64,000 nucleotides of DNA, taken from the NCBI RefSeq assembly GCF_900110575.1, contig NZ_FOEF01000002.1, positions 682,001 through 746,000 of the forward strand, given 5' to 3'. The stretch comes from Amycolatopsis saalfeldensis. GTDB lineage: Bacteria > Actinomycetota > Actinomycetes > Mycobacteriales > Pseudonocardiaceae. A program made the position numbers and the translations under genes. Below the pieces are notes generated by a model, which did not search any database, was not told where the DNA came from, and worked only from the letters and a program-made list of their open reading frames with translations. Every line of letters starts with the position of its first letter. Within the stretch, counting starts at the first letter, position 1. Positions 41,593 through 50,264 of the stretch are shown here, piece by piece.

Positions 41593-43517
41593 CGGCGGTG
41601 GTGACCGCGCCGGACGCCGGGGTGCTCCGGCTGCTGAGCCGGTACGCCGGTCCGCGGGCAGTGGTGACCGGTGAAGCGGCGGAGCTGCCCGCCGATCGGC
41701 TCGGCGTCCTCGTCGACCTCCGCTGGGACGCCGAACTCCCGGACTCGCCGGTCGCCGGCGCGCCGTTCCTGCCGGTCCACGGCGTGCGCGGCCGGCTCAC
41801 GCTGGGCCCGCTCGTCGAACCCGGGGTCGCCGGCTGCCCGCGCTGCCTCGCGTTGCGGGTGCACGCGATCGACCGGCCGGCGGGAGCCGCGGCCGGCGCC
41901 GGACTGCACCGGTTGTCCGGACGGCCGGACGCCAACTGGTGGCCACCGGCCGGCCCGCACCTGCTGGCCGCGGTGCTGGCCGCCGAAATCGACCGGCTGG
42001 CCGCGGGCGAACGCCCCCGCAGCAGCGGCGCGGCCTACGTGGTCGACAGCAGCGGGGCCGGTGGCGACTGGCACCCGGTCGTTCCGCACACGCTCTGCCG
42101 ATCGGCGCACTGCGTCACGACCAGCGGCCCCATTCCCCCGCCCCGTCCGGAACTCGACCGCCCGATCCCGGCGCTGGGCGTCGGCCGGACGAGGCGCTTC
42201 GACGCGACGGCGTTCGGGGAGCGGCTGGAGGAGGAGTACCTGGACCCGTGGTCCGGCCTGGCCACCGCGCCCGCGCTGGCCGGCAACGCCGCGCTGCCCT
42301 CGGTGCAGGCGGACGTGCCGACCGCGTGGGGATTCGCGGAAATCGCCATCGGCCGCGCCGACGACTACGCGACCGCCCGCACCAGCGCGGTGCTGGAGGG
42401 GCTCGAACGGTACGCCGGCTGGCACAACGGCGGCCGCGACCCGGTGTGCACGGCCGCCTTCGCGGACCTCGAGCACGCAGTCGACCCGCGTGACCTCGGC
42501 CTGCACGAGGAAGCGGCGTACCGCACCGAGGGATTCGAATACACCCCGTTCACCCCTGAGACCCCGACCGGCTGGGCCTTCGCGTACTCGGTGCGCACCG
42601 GAAGGGAAACACTGCTGCCGTTCCACATCGCCTACTACGGCGCCAGTCAGCGGACCGACACCGGCCCGGCGTTCGTCTACGAGAACTCCAACGGCTGCGC
42701 GCTCGGCGCGGGCGTCGAGGAGGCGCTGCTCGCCGGGCTGCTGGAGGTCGCCGAGCGGGACGCGTTCCTGTGCGCGTGGTACTCCGGCACGCCGTTGCCC
42801 GAGCTCGACCTCACCGGCCTGCCGGACGAGCGGACGGCCGCGGCGATCCGCCTGCTGCGCCACCACACCGGCCGGGCGGTGCGGGCGTTCCGCGCGCTGG
42901 GCGAGTTCGGCGTGCCGGTGGTCGTCCTGGTGTCCACTTCGGACGATCCGGCCGAGCCGGCGACGCTGAGCACGGCGGGCTGCGCGCTGACCGTCTCCGG
43001 CGCGCTGCTGGGCGCGGCGCAGGAGATGGCCGCCGCGGCCCCGGCGATCTCGGTCAACTACCGCGCGCGGGACCGCGCCGAGCTGATCCGCGCGTTCGAA
43101 CGGCCCGAGCTGGTCCGGCACATGACCGACCACGCGCTGGTCGCGGCCCTCCCGCAGGCCCGCGACCGGTTCGCCTTCCTGCTCGATCAGGAAACCAAGC
43201 CGGTGCCCGTCGGTGCGGCCCCCGGAACGCTGGTCCCGCAAGGAGACATCGCGGCCGACCTCGCGGCCATGCTGGCGGCCGGGGAACGCGCGGGCCGCGA
43301 GGTGATCGTGGTCGACCACACCACCACGGAGCTGTACCGGCTCGGCCTGCGCTGCGTCAAGGCGGTGGTGCCGGGCACCGCGCCGATGACCTTCGGGCAC
43401 CTGCACCGCCGGCTGCCCGGCGCCGCCGCGCTCCGGGAGTTCCGGGTGCGCAACGGGATCGGCCCGGCACCGGCATCGATCAGGGAGGTCCGGCATGAGC
43501 CCCACCCGTTCCCTTGA
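41589..43517 (+). CDS. YcaO cyclodehydratase (thiazoline formation)
   Basis: A 642-residue TOMM cyclodehydratase. Residues about 1-190 form a short E1-like partner domain with CPRC (zinc) and DLRWDAELPDSPV; the YcaO domain follows, with TSAVLEGLERYAGWHNGG (ATP/Mg helix) and YENSNGCALGAGVEEALLAGLLEVAERDAF (E..ERD). The C-terminus is PHPFP, which fits the PxPxP motif of azoline-forming YcaO proteins. It cyclises the five core cysteines using ATP. It corresponds to TsrO. GTG 41589 overlaps the previous stop; the next gene overlaps by 23 nt. Confidence 0.9.
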   Translation: MTAVVTAPDAGVLRLLSRYAGPRAVVTGEAAELPADRLGVLVDLRWDAELPDSPVAGAPFLPVHGVRGRLTLGPLVEPGVAGCPRCLALRVHAIDRPAGAAAGAGLHRLSGRPDANWWPPAGPHLLAAVLAAEIDRLAAGERPRSSGAAYVVDSSGAGGDWHPVVPHTLCRSAHCVTTSGPIPPPRPELDRPIPALGVGRTRRFDATAFGERLEEEYLDPWSGLATAPALAGNAALPSVQADVPTAWGFAEIAIGRADDYATARTSAVLEGLERYAGWHNGGRDPVCTAAFADLEHAVDPRDLGLHEEAAYRTEGFEYTPFTPETPTGWAFAYSVRTGRETLLPFHIAYYGASQRTDTGPAFVYENSNGCALGAGVEEALLAGLLEVAERDAFLCAWYSGTPLPELDLTGLPDERTAAAIRLLRHHTGRAVRAFRALGEFGVPVVVLVSTSDDPAEPATLSTAGCALTVSGALLGAAQEMAAAAPAISVNYRARDRAELIRAFERPELVRHMTDHALVAALPQARDRFAFLLDQETKPVPVGAAPGTLVPQGDIAADLAAMLAAGERAGREVIVVDHTTTELYRLGLRCVKAVVPGTAPMTFGHLHRRLPGAAALREFRVRNGIGPAPASIREVRHEPHPFP

Positions 43518-44823
43518 GCAGGCCCCGCCGCCGGGAGTGGCCGCGCTGCCCGGCGGCCTCGGCTGGACGGTCACGGACCGGTCGATCGCGGTCCGGCTGC
43601 TCGGCGACGACCGGCTCGGCGTGGTCGAGTCCGGCCCGGTGATGGCCGCGCTGTCCGGCCGCCTGCCGGCCGGGGTGCGCCCGCTGGCCGCCGAGCTGAC
43701 CGGGTTCGCCGAGCGGATCATGCTGCAGGCCGCGCCGCAGCGCCACGCCGAGCTGCGCAAGGCGTTCGGCCGGTTCTTCACCGCCGACGCGGTCGCCGCG
43801 CAGGTGCCGGCGATGCGGGGGCTGGCCGAGCGGATCATCACCCGGCTGGCCGGAAACGGCGGCTGCGAGTTCATGACCGAGGTCGCGTTCCGCTACGCCA
43901 TCGACGTCGGCGCGCACCTGGTGGGCGTGGCGCCGGCCGAGTTCAGCCGGCTGCACAAGACCAGCCAGCGGCTCGCGCTGGTCGCCTACGCGTCCCGGCT
44001 GCCCGACCCGGCCCAGGCGGTGCGGGAGGGGCACGAGGCGCTGGTGTCCATTCGCGACGCCATCCAGGCGGCCAAGGCGGACGCCCCGGCCGGATCCGTG
44101 CTCGGCGCGTGGCGCAGCGGCGAGATCGGCGATCTGTCCGAAGTGGACTTCGAGGCCAACGCGGTGATGCTCGTCCAGGCCTCGCTGGAGACCGTGGCCG
44201 GCATGCTCGGCAACACGGCCGCCCGGTTGCTCACCGCCCCGGGCGCACTCGCCGACCCCGCGCGGCGCGACGAGCTGATCGACGAGGCGCTGCGGGCCGA
44301 GCCGCCGCTGAAGACCCTGGAGCGCATGGTCCGGGAGCCGGTCGAGCTGGACGGCTTCCGGTTCGAAGCGGGCCAGGTGATCTCGGTGCGGGTGGCCGAG
44401 GCGAACCGGCTCGGCCACGCGGGCGACGCCGTCGCCGGCCGCGCCGTGCTGTCCTTCGGCTGGGGCGCCTACCGGTGCCTGGGCGCGCGGCTGGCCCGGC
44501 ACCAGGCGCAGGAGCTGTTCGCCGCGCTGCACCGGATCGTGCCCGGCTGCGCGGTCACCGGCACCGACGTCGAACGGGTCCGGCACCTGCGTTTCGACAT
44601 GCCGCGCAAGCTGCCGGTGAGCTGGGCCGTCCCCCCCGCCGGCCTCGAAGCAGCGCTCACCGACGCGCTCGCCGAACACGACCTCGACCGGCCGCTCAGC
44701 TCGGTCGAGCGGGTCGTGGCCGCGACGGTGCTGACCGAGTTCGGGTGCCCGCCGCCCGAGCCGACCGATTCTCCGCACACCATCCGGGAGTGGGTGACAT
44801 GGGCGAACCTCAACCATGGCTGA
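43495..44823 (+). CDS. cytochrome P450, TsrP-like (quinaldic-acid epoxidation candidate)
   Basis: A 442-residue P450. The haem loop FGWGAYRCLGARLARH places the ligand at Cys328, the K-helix ExxR is EALR, and the I-helix is ASLET (a variant of AGxET). A C-terminal extension of about 55 residues follows the normal end (DALAEHDLDRPLSSVERVVAATVLTEFGCPPP), which is unusual for a bacterial P450. Position after the cyclodehydratase matches TsrP, the enzyme that epoxidises the quinaldic-acid unit before second-ring closure. AGGGAGG lies 6-7 nt upstream of ATG 43495. Confidence 0.85.
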   Translation: MSPTRSLEQAPPPGVAALPGGLGWTVTDRSIAVRLLGDDRLGVVESGPVMAALSGRLPAGVRPLAAELTGFAERIMLQAAPQRHAELRKAFGRFFTADAVAAQVPAMRGLAERIITRLAGNGGCEFMTEVAFRYAIDVGAHLVGVAPAEFSRLHKTSQRLALVAYASRLPDPAQAVREGHEALVSIRDAIQAAKADAPAGSVLGAWRSGEIGDLSEVDFEANAVMLVQASLETVAGMLGNTAARLLTAPGALADPARRDELIDEALRAEPPLKTLERMVREPVELDGFRFEAGQVISVRVAEANRLGHAGDAVAGRAVLSFGWGAYRCLGARLARHQAQELFAALHRIVPGCAVTGTDVERVRHLRFDMPRKLPVSWAVPPAGLEAALTDALAEHDLDRPLSSVERVVAATVLTEFGCPPPEPTDSPHTIREWVTWANLNHG

Positions 44824-46094
44824 GTGGCGCCGCCGAGGCACTGGCGGCCAGCCGGGCCGGGCTGCTCACCGAGCACGGCCGCTACGGCTGGCCGGAACTG
44901 CTGGCGCAGGCGCGCGTCCTGGCCGCGGACCTGCCGCCGGCCCCGCACGGCTGGGTCGTCCCCTCGGACGGCTCGGTGCGTTCGGTGATCGGCCTGCTCG
45001 CCGTCGGCCTGGCCGACCCCGCGCCCCGCTGGGTCCTCGGCGACCCGGGGCGGTGGGGCGCGGGGCCGGCGCTCGACGAGACGCTCTGGCCCGCGGCGGC
45101 GTCCTGTGTGCCACCGGATCCGGTGCGGGGACCGACTTACGCCACGGCGACCTCCGGCACGACCGGTGAGCCGCGGCTGCTGTTCGGCGATCCCGCGGCG
45201 CTTCCCGAGGCCGTGCGCCTGTACACCGGCGGAATGCCGGAATACGCCGGCGCCGAGGTCTTCGCCGCGTGCTCGGCACTGGACTTCGCCGCCGCGTTCT
45301 ACATGACCGTCATTCCCGCCGTCCTGCTCGCCCGCGACCTCGTGCTGTTCGCCCCGCACCGCTGGGACCTGGCGGCGGGGGCGCTCGACGGCCGGCCGGG
45401 CATCTGCCTCGCCGCCCCGGTGCTGGCCGCGCTCGGCGGCCGGGCGGCGGGCGGCGGCGACTACCGCAGTCTGTCCGTCGTGCCCGCGGGCGGCGGGCTG
45501 ACCGCGGCCCGGGCCGAGCGGATCAGCTCCGGGTTCACCGGCTGCTCGTTCCTGTCCATGCTCGGCTCGACCGAGACCGGCCTGCTCACCGTCGGCCGCG
45601 AGGTTCGCGAGGACGGCCACGTCGGCAGCCCGCTGCCGGGCAAACCGGTGTGGCTGGCCGACCTCGGCGGCGACGGGGTGGGCACGCTCTGGACCCAGGG
45701 CCCGGACACCCGGCTCGCGGCGAGCGACGGACGGCTCCTCCGCGACGCCGACGGCGCCGTCAGCACCGGCGACCTCGCCCACCTCGACGCCGCGGGAACC
45801 GGCTACTTCCTCGACGGCCGCAGTGACGACCTGATCAAAGTGGACGGTGTGAGCGTCTACCCGAACTCGGTCGCCGCCGCGGTGCGCGCGCTGCCCGGGG
45901 TGCTCGACGCCGCCGTGTCGGTCGACCGGGACGGCCCGGCCGACCGGATCGTGGTCAAGGTGGTCGGTGAGACCACCGAAGACCGGGTCCGTGCGGCGTG
46001 TGGTGCGCTGCCACATCCCGTGGTGCCCCACCGCGTCACGATCACCGCCGGCGAGGCGGCCGCGTACAGCGAGCGCGGCAAGGTGCTGCTGTGA
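44799..46094 (+). CDS. adenylate-forming ligase, quinaldic-acid activation candidate
   Basis: A 431-residue ANL-family enzyme, short because the N-terminal region is compact. It has the ATP loop TATSGTTGEPRLLFG (about residues 110-124), the A5 motif GSTETG and STGDLAH, then DLIKVDGVSVYPNSVA and a C-terminal lysine in SERGKVLL. This arrangement activates an aryl carboxylate. In thiostrepton a ligase of this position (TsrQ) loads quinaldic acid for ester formation on Thr12. The start ATG 44799 overlaps the P450 gene by 25 nt. No carrier protein is nearby, so the acyl acceptor is CoA or the peptide itself. Confidence 0.83.
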   Translation: MGEPQPWLSGAAEALAASRAGLLTEHGRYGWPELLAQARVLAADLPPAPHGWVVPSDGSVRSVIGLLAVGLADPAPRWVLGDPGRWGAGPALDETLWPAAASCVPPDPVRGPTYATATSGTTGEPRLLFGDPAALPEAVRLYTGGMPEYAGAEVFAACSALDFAAAFYMTVIPAVLLARDLVLFAPHRWDLAAGALDGRPGICLAAPVLAALGGRAAGGGDYRSLSVVPAGGGLTAARAERISSGFTGCSFLSMLGSTETGLLTVGREVREDGHVGSPLPGKPVWLADLGGDGVGTLWTQGPDTRLAASDGRLLRDADGAVSTGDLAHLDAAGTGYFLDGRSDDLIKVDGVSVYPNSVAAAVRALPGVLDAAVSVDRDGPADRIVVKVVGETTEDRVRAACGALPHPVVPHRVTITAGEAAAYSERGKVLL

Positions 46095-47272
46095 CCACGG
46101 ACGCCGCCGCACGCGAGCGTGTCACGGCGACCCTGCTGCGCCGCCCGGCCGCACTGTACGAGCAACTGCTCCGGCGCGGGCCGGTGCAGTGGAGCGAGCC
46201 GGGCCGGACCTGGCTGGTCGTCGGCTACGCCGCGGCCCGGACCGTGTTGCGGGACAAGCGGTTCCGCATGCCCGGCCCGGGTGCGGACAGCAACTGGGGT
46301 GAGGGCGGCGAGCACGGCGAGTTCGTGCGCAGCCTGCTGCTGGAGGCCGAAGGCGCCCATCACGACCGGTTGCGCCGCGCGCTGGGCCCGGCGTTCACCC
46401 CGCGCTCGATCAGGGAGCGGGAGACCCGCATCGTGGCGGAGCTGCACACCCTGCTCGACGAGCTGGGCGCGGCGGCCGAATTCGACGGCGTCGCCGCGAT
46501 CAGCTCCCGGCTGCCGGTCTCGGTGGTCGGCGACCTGGTCGGCGTGCCGGCCGAGGCGCGCGCCCAGGTCTCGGCGCTGTGCCGGGTGATCAGCACCGGC
46601 GGTGGCCTCGCCACCGGTGCCGCCGAGCAGGACGCCGTGCGCAGCTCGGTCGCCGCGCTCGACGACCTCACCGGGCTCGTCGACGGCTGGCTGGCCGCGC
46701 CGGACCGGCTGCCGGCCGGCTCGGTGCTGGCGACCACGGCCGGCGAGGGCGTGCTGAGCCGGATCGAAACCGTGGCCACGGTTTTCAGCCTCTACCTCGC
46801 CGGTCACGACACCTCACGCAACATGCTCAGCGCGCTGCTGCTGAAGCTGGCCACGCAGGACGGGTTGCTCGCCCGGCTCGCCGACGGCGGCACCGCCCCG
46901 GGGCACGAGGTCGACCAGGTGCTGCTCGGCGAGTCGCCGCTGACCTTCACCGCCCGGGTCGCGCTGGCCGACGTGCGGGTCGAGGGCGAGCTGATCGCCG
47001 AGGGCGACCGGGTCCGGGTCATGCTCGGCGCCGCCAACCACGAGCTGCTGGCCACCGGCCGCTCCCCCGGCCCGCTCGCCGGGGTCAGCTTCGGCGAGGG
47101 CCGGCACGTCTGCCTCGGCGCGCACGTCGCCCGGCTGGAGGGCACCGTGCTGCTCACCACCGCCGCCCGGCGCTGGTCCGCGGCGGCGCTCGCCGGCGAT
47201 CCACAGTGGACACCGCACTTCCTGCACCGCGGGCTGAGCGCCCTGCCGATGGGGGTGACGTGGCGCAGCTGA
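46091..47272 (+). CDS. cytochrome P450, TsrR-like (Ile10 hydroxylation candidate), lacking ExxR
   Basis: A 393-residue P450. The I-helix AGHDTS is at about residues 236-241 and the haem loop FGEGRHVCLGAH carries the ligand Cys. The K-helix segment is EVDQVLLGESPLTF, where almost every P450 has ExxR; aligned on SPL, Glu and Arg are replaced by Gln and Leu. In thiostrepton the P450 at this position (TsrR) dihydroxylates core Ile10, which is conserved here. GTG 46091 overlaps the ligase stop by 4 nt, and the next gene overlaps by 13 nt. Confidence 0.85.
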   Translation: MTTDAAARERVTATLLRRPAALYEQLLRRGPVQWSEPGRTWLVVGYAAARTVLRDKRFRMPGPGADSNWGEGGEHGEFVRSLLLEAEGAHHDRLRRALGPAFTPRSIRERETRIVAELHTLLDELGAAAEFDGVAAISSRLPVSVVGDLVGVPAEARAQVSALCRVISTGGGLATGAAEQDAVRSSVAALDDLTGLVDGWLAAPDRLPAGSVLATTAGEGVLSRIETVATVFSLYLAGHDTSRNMLSALLLKLATQDGLLARLADGGTAPGHEVDQVLLGESPLTFTARVALADVRVEGELIAEGDRVRVMLGAANHELLATGRSPGPLAGVSFGEGRHVCLGAHVARLEGTVLLTTAARRWSAAALAGDPQWTPHFLHRGLSALPMGVTWRS

Positions 47273-49740
47273 CCGAACCCGGCGCACTCCGGCTCAGCCC
47301 GGTGGTGATCCGCCGGCGCTGCCGCGTCGCCGCTCCGGCCGTGCTGGCCGGCCTGGGCAGCGCCGAACTCTGGCTCGCCGCCCAGAAGTTCGACGAAGCG
47401 GCCGACCGCTGCCGACTGCTCGGCGGCGTGCTCGCGGACCGGATCGCCGAGCTGGTGCCCGCGGCGAGCGCGGACGAGCGCCGGCTGCTGTTGCGCGCCA
47501 AGCGGAACGCCTTCAACGCCCGGCCGCTGTCCGACACCCCGCCGGTCGACGGTGTCGCGGCCTACCGGCTCGCCGTCGCCGAGCGCGACCGGTGCGCCGA
47601 AGCGGTCGACCGGCACGCCGCCGAGCTGACCGCGGCGACGCCCGCGGCCCTGCGCTCGGCGCTCGCCGACCCCGACGTCGCCGCCTCCGTGGAGATGTCC
47701 GTGCCCGGCCTGGTGGCGGCGGCGCGGGACGGGCTGGGCACGACGCCGGCGCGGACCCGGCGGCGGACCCTCACCCTGCTGCGGCTGGTGCAGCGCGCCG
47801 CGACCAAACCGAGCCCGTTCGCCCGTCTCACCGATTCCACCGTGCTGCTGCCGGGGGCCGCGGACCGGCCGCCCCGCGGTCACGTCCGGGTCGACCGGCG
47901 CACCGTGGACTGGGTCCGCCGCTGGGTCCGCGCCTCGGGCCCGGCCGCCCTGCCCGGCGACCGGGTGCTGCTCACGACGAACCCCAGCGCGACCCCCGCC
48001 GACGGCCGCGTGAGCTGGCTGGCCGGCGGCGGCGTGCGCAGCGCCGGCTGCCCGGACGGGCTGGCCGCGATGCTGCTCCGGCTGCGCACCCCGACGCCGC
48101 TCGCCGGCCTCTCCCCGGACGGCGCCGTCCCGCCGGTCCTGCGGCAGCTGATCGACTGCGGGCTGATCGAGGCCGGGCCCAGCCTGCCCGGCTGGGGGCG
48201 CCGGACGCTCGCGACCGCCGCCGAAGCCGTCGGCGCCGGGACCGGAGCCGCCCGCGAAATCCGCGACGCCTTGCTTGCCCTGCAAGAGATCGAGGCCCAT
48301 CCGGCCGCGCTCGTGACCGCGGCACACGCGCGCGACCGGGCGGACGCGGCCGGCACCGGCGTCCGGCGGCTGGCCGCGGCGTGCGGCTTGCAGGATGACG
48401 GCACGGATCGCCTGCTGCTCACCGAGGACCTGGTCGGCGTCGGGGCGTCCGGCGGGCCGCGGCCGACCCGCCGGATGCTGGCCGACCTGGCGCGGGTCCA
48501 GGCGATCGCGCCACTGCTCGGCGCCGAACTTCCTTTTCAGCTCGCCGCCGCCGTCTGTTTCCGGGACCGGTTCGGCGAAGCCCCGGTGCCGCTGCTGACG
48601 GCGTTCCGCTGGTTTGTGGAGAGCGGCCGGGAGTCCGCGGACCGGTTGGTCGCCGAGTCCACCGAACCGGTGCTGGCCGAGGTGCTCGGCCTGCGGTCCG
48701 AACTGACCGCCGGGCTGGCGAAGCTCGCCGCCGGCGCGAACGGCGCGGGCACCGTCGCCTGCGACGGCGACTGGCTGGCCGAACTCGCCGGCGCGCTGCC
48801 CGGCGCGGTGGCCGAGTGGACCAACGTGGCCTGGCCCGTGCAGTGGGCCGGCGAACTGCTGGTGCTCAACGGGATCAGCGTCGGTTTCGGCCGGTTCGCG
48901 GCCCGCATCGCCGGCACCCTCGACGAGGCCGAACTGACCCGGCTTCGCGAGGAGATCGCGGCCGCCACGCCACCGGACGTCGTGCCGGTGGACATCGCGG
49001 CCCGGTTCGGGGCCACCGCGAACGAGCACCCGCCGCTGCTGCCCGCGGCGCTGGCCTACCCCGGCAGCGCTCTGGAGTGCGAGCCCGCGACGCGCGTCGA
49101 CCTGTCCACCATCACGCTGCGCGTGGAAGCAGGCCGGTTGCTCGCGAGCAGTACCGACTTCCCCGGCCGGACGCTGCTTCCGGTGCCGCACAACGCGACC
49201 CTGCCGAGCATCGCGCCGACCCTGTTCCGCTGGCTGAGCCGGCTCGGCCCGTCCCCAGGCAGCACGCTCGCGCTCTGGGACCTCGTCGACGCCGCGGCCA
49301 CTCGCCCCGGAATCCGCCACTACCCTCGGCTGACCCTGGGCGAACTCGTGCTGTGCCGGCAGACCTGGAAGGTCCCCGACGCCGAGCTGCCCGCGGAAGA
49401 CGACGTGCTGAGCTGGCGGCGGTGGGCCGAGCGCACCGGGGTCCCGCGGCGCTCGTTCGTCCGCGGCACGACCCTGCCGGAACCGTGGGATGTGCTGCGC
49501 GGCCTCGCTTCCGACCACCACGTGCAGGCGGCCCGGGCCCGGACCGGCGGCGCGGTGCGCAAGCCGGCGTACGTCGACCTGTCCCAGCCGCTCGGCCGGC
49601 CGCACCGGGGCACCGCTCCCGGCGAGACGCTGACGTTCACCGAGCCCCTGCCCGATCCGCCGGCCGCCACGGCCGGCGGGCACGTCGCCGAATACGTGCT
49701 CGAGACCGCACGACCGTTCCACCCGAGGAGGACACCGTGA
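47260..49740 (+). CDS. second LanB-type glutamylation-like protein (TsrS-like)
   Basis: An 826-residue Lant_dehydr_N relative, from GTG 47260. It has NAFNARPLSDTPP, TLLRLVQRAATKPSPFARLTDSTVL (KPSPF motif), LTAFRWFVESGRESADRLV and the shared C-terminal block YPRLTLGELVLCRQTWKVP and KPAYVDLSQ. It is clearly a paralogue of the LanB at 33572 but diverged throughout. The thiostrepton cluster likewise has two LanB-like proteins. The second may treat different Ser/Thr residues (for example the C-terminal tail or the quinaldic-acid loop); this is inference. Confidence 0.82.
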   Translation: MAQLTEPGALRLSPVVIRRRCRVAAPAVLAGLGSAELWLAAQKFDEAADRCRLLGGVLADRIAELVPAASADERRLLLRAKRNAFNARPLSDTPPVDGVAAYRLAVAERDRCAEAVDRHAAELTAATPAALRSALADPDVAASVEMSVPGLVAAARDGLGTTPARTRRRTLTLLRLVQRAATKPSPFARLTDSTVLLPGAADRPPRGHVRVDRRTVDWVRRWVRASGPAALPGDRVLLTTNPSATPADGRVSWLAGGGVRSAGCPDGLAAMLLRLRTPTPLAGLSPDGAVPPVLRQLIDCGLIEAGPSLPGWGRRTLATAAEAVGAGTGAAREIRDALLALQEIEAHPAALVTAAHARDRADAAGTGVRRLAAACGLQDDGTDRLLLTEDLVGVGASGGPRPTRRMLADLARVQAIAPLLGAELPFQLAAAVCFRDRFGEAPVPLLTAFRWFVESGRESADRLVAESTEPVLAEVLGLRSELTAGLAKLAAGANGAGTVACDGDWLAELAGALPGAVAEWTNVAWPVQWAGELLVLNGISVGFGRFAARIAGTLDEAELTRLREEIAAATPPDVVPVDIAARFGATANEHPPLLPAALAYPGSALECEPATRVDLSTITLRVEAGRLLASSTDFPGRTLLPVPHNATLPSIAPTLFRWLSRLGPSPGSTLALWDLVDAAATRPGIRHYPRLTLGELVLCRQTWKVPDAELPAEDDVLSWRRWAERTGVPRRSFVRGTTLPEPWDVLRGLASDHHVQAARARTGGAVRKPAYVDLSQPLGRPHRGTAPGETLTFTEPLPDPPAATAGGHVAEYVLETARPFHPRRTP

Positions 49741-50264
49741 CCGCCGAAACCGCCTGGGCCCCCGTCCGGGCCAAGCTGGCCGAAGCCGCCGACTACTGGG
49801 TCTGCACCGTGCGCCCGGACGGCCGGCCGCACGCCGTCCCGGTCTGGGCCGTGTGGTGGCGCGGCGCCGTGGTGTTCTCCACCGTCGGCTTCAGCGTGAA
49901 GGTGGCGAACCTGCGCCACCAGCCGAAGGCGACCGTGCACCTGGGCAACGCGCAGGAAGTGGTGGTCCTGGACGGCGACGCGGCCGAGGTCACCGCCCCG
50001 GGGGAACTCGCGGAGATCGGCGCGCTGTTCGACACGAAGTACGCCGGCGGGGTCGTGAACACCTACGATCTGGTCACGTCACGAGCCTCCGGGATGGCGA
50101 TCTTCGCGGTGCGCGCGAACCTCGTGCGGCACTGGCGCTCCGACGACATGTTCCGCTCGCAGCGCTTCACCTTCGAGGCCGACGGCCGGCCCGTGCTCAC
50201 CGAATCCGCAGGCGTGCCCGACTTCCCGGCACCGGACGCGGCCGCCGACGAGGCGAAGGTCTGA
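49737..50264 (+). CDS. PPOX-class F420/FMN-dependent reductase, candidate dehydropiperidine reductase
   Basis: A 175-residue split-barrel protein (YWVCTVRPDGRPHAVPVWAVWWRGAVVFSTVGFSVKVANLRHQPKATVHLGN), typical of the pyridoxamine-phosphate-oxidase-like, F420-dependent reductase class. The thiopeptin cluster contains an F420H2-dependent dehydropiperidine reductase of this class that converts series b to series a compounds. Its presence beside YcaO and TfuA, as in thiopeptin, supports the same role. GTG 49737 overlaps the LanB stop by 4 nt and its stop overlaps the YcaO start by one base. Flavin specificity cannot be read from the sequence. Confidence 0.8.
   Translation: MTAETAWAPVRAKLAEAADYWVCTVRPDGRPHAVPVWAVWWRGAVVFSTVGFSVKVANLRHQPKATVHLGNAQEVVVLDGDAAEVTAPGELAEIGALFDTKYAGGVVNTYDLVTSRASGMAIFAVRANLVRHWRSDDMFRSQRFTFEADGRPVLTESAGVPDFPAPDAAADEAKV

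Noticed and set aside
40146..43874. A 1242-codon open frame on the minus strand
   Set aside because: It is an antisense shadow of the ThiF-like, YcaO and P450 genes; composition is Arg/Ser/Pro-rich with no domain, and the sense frames carry all motifs.
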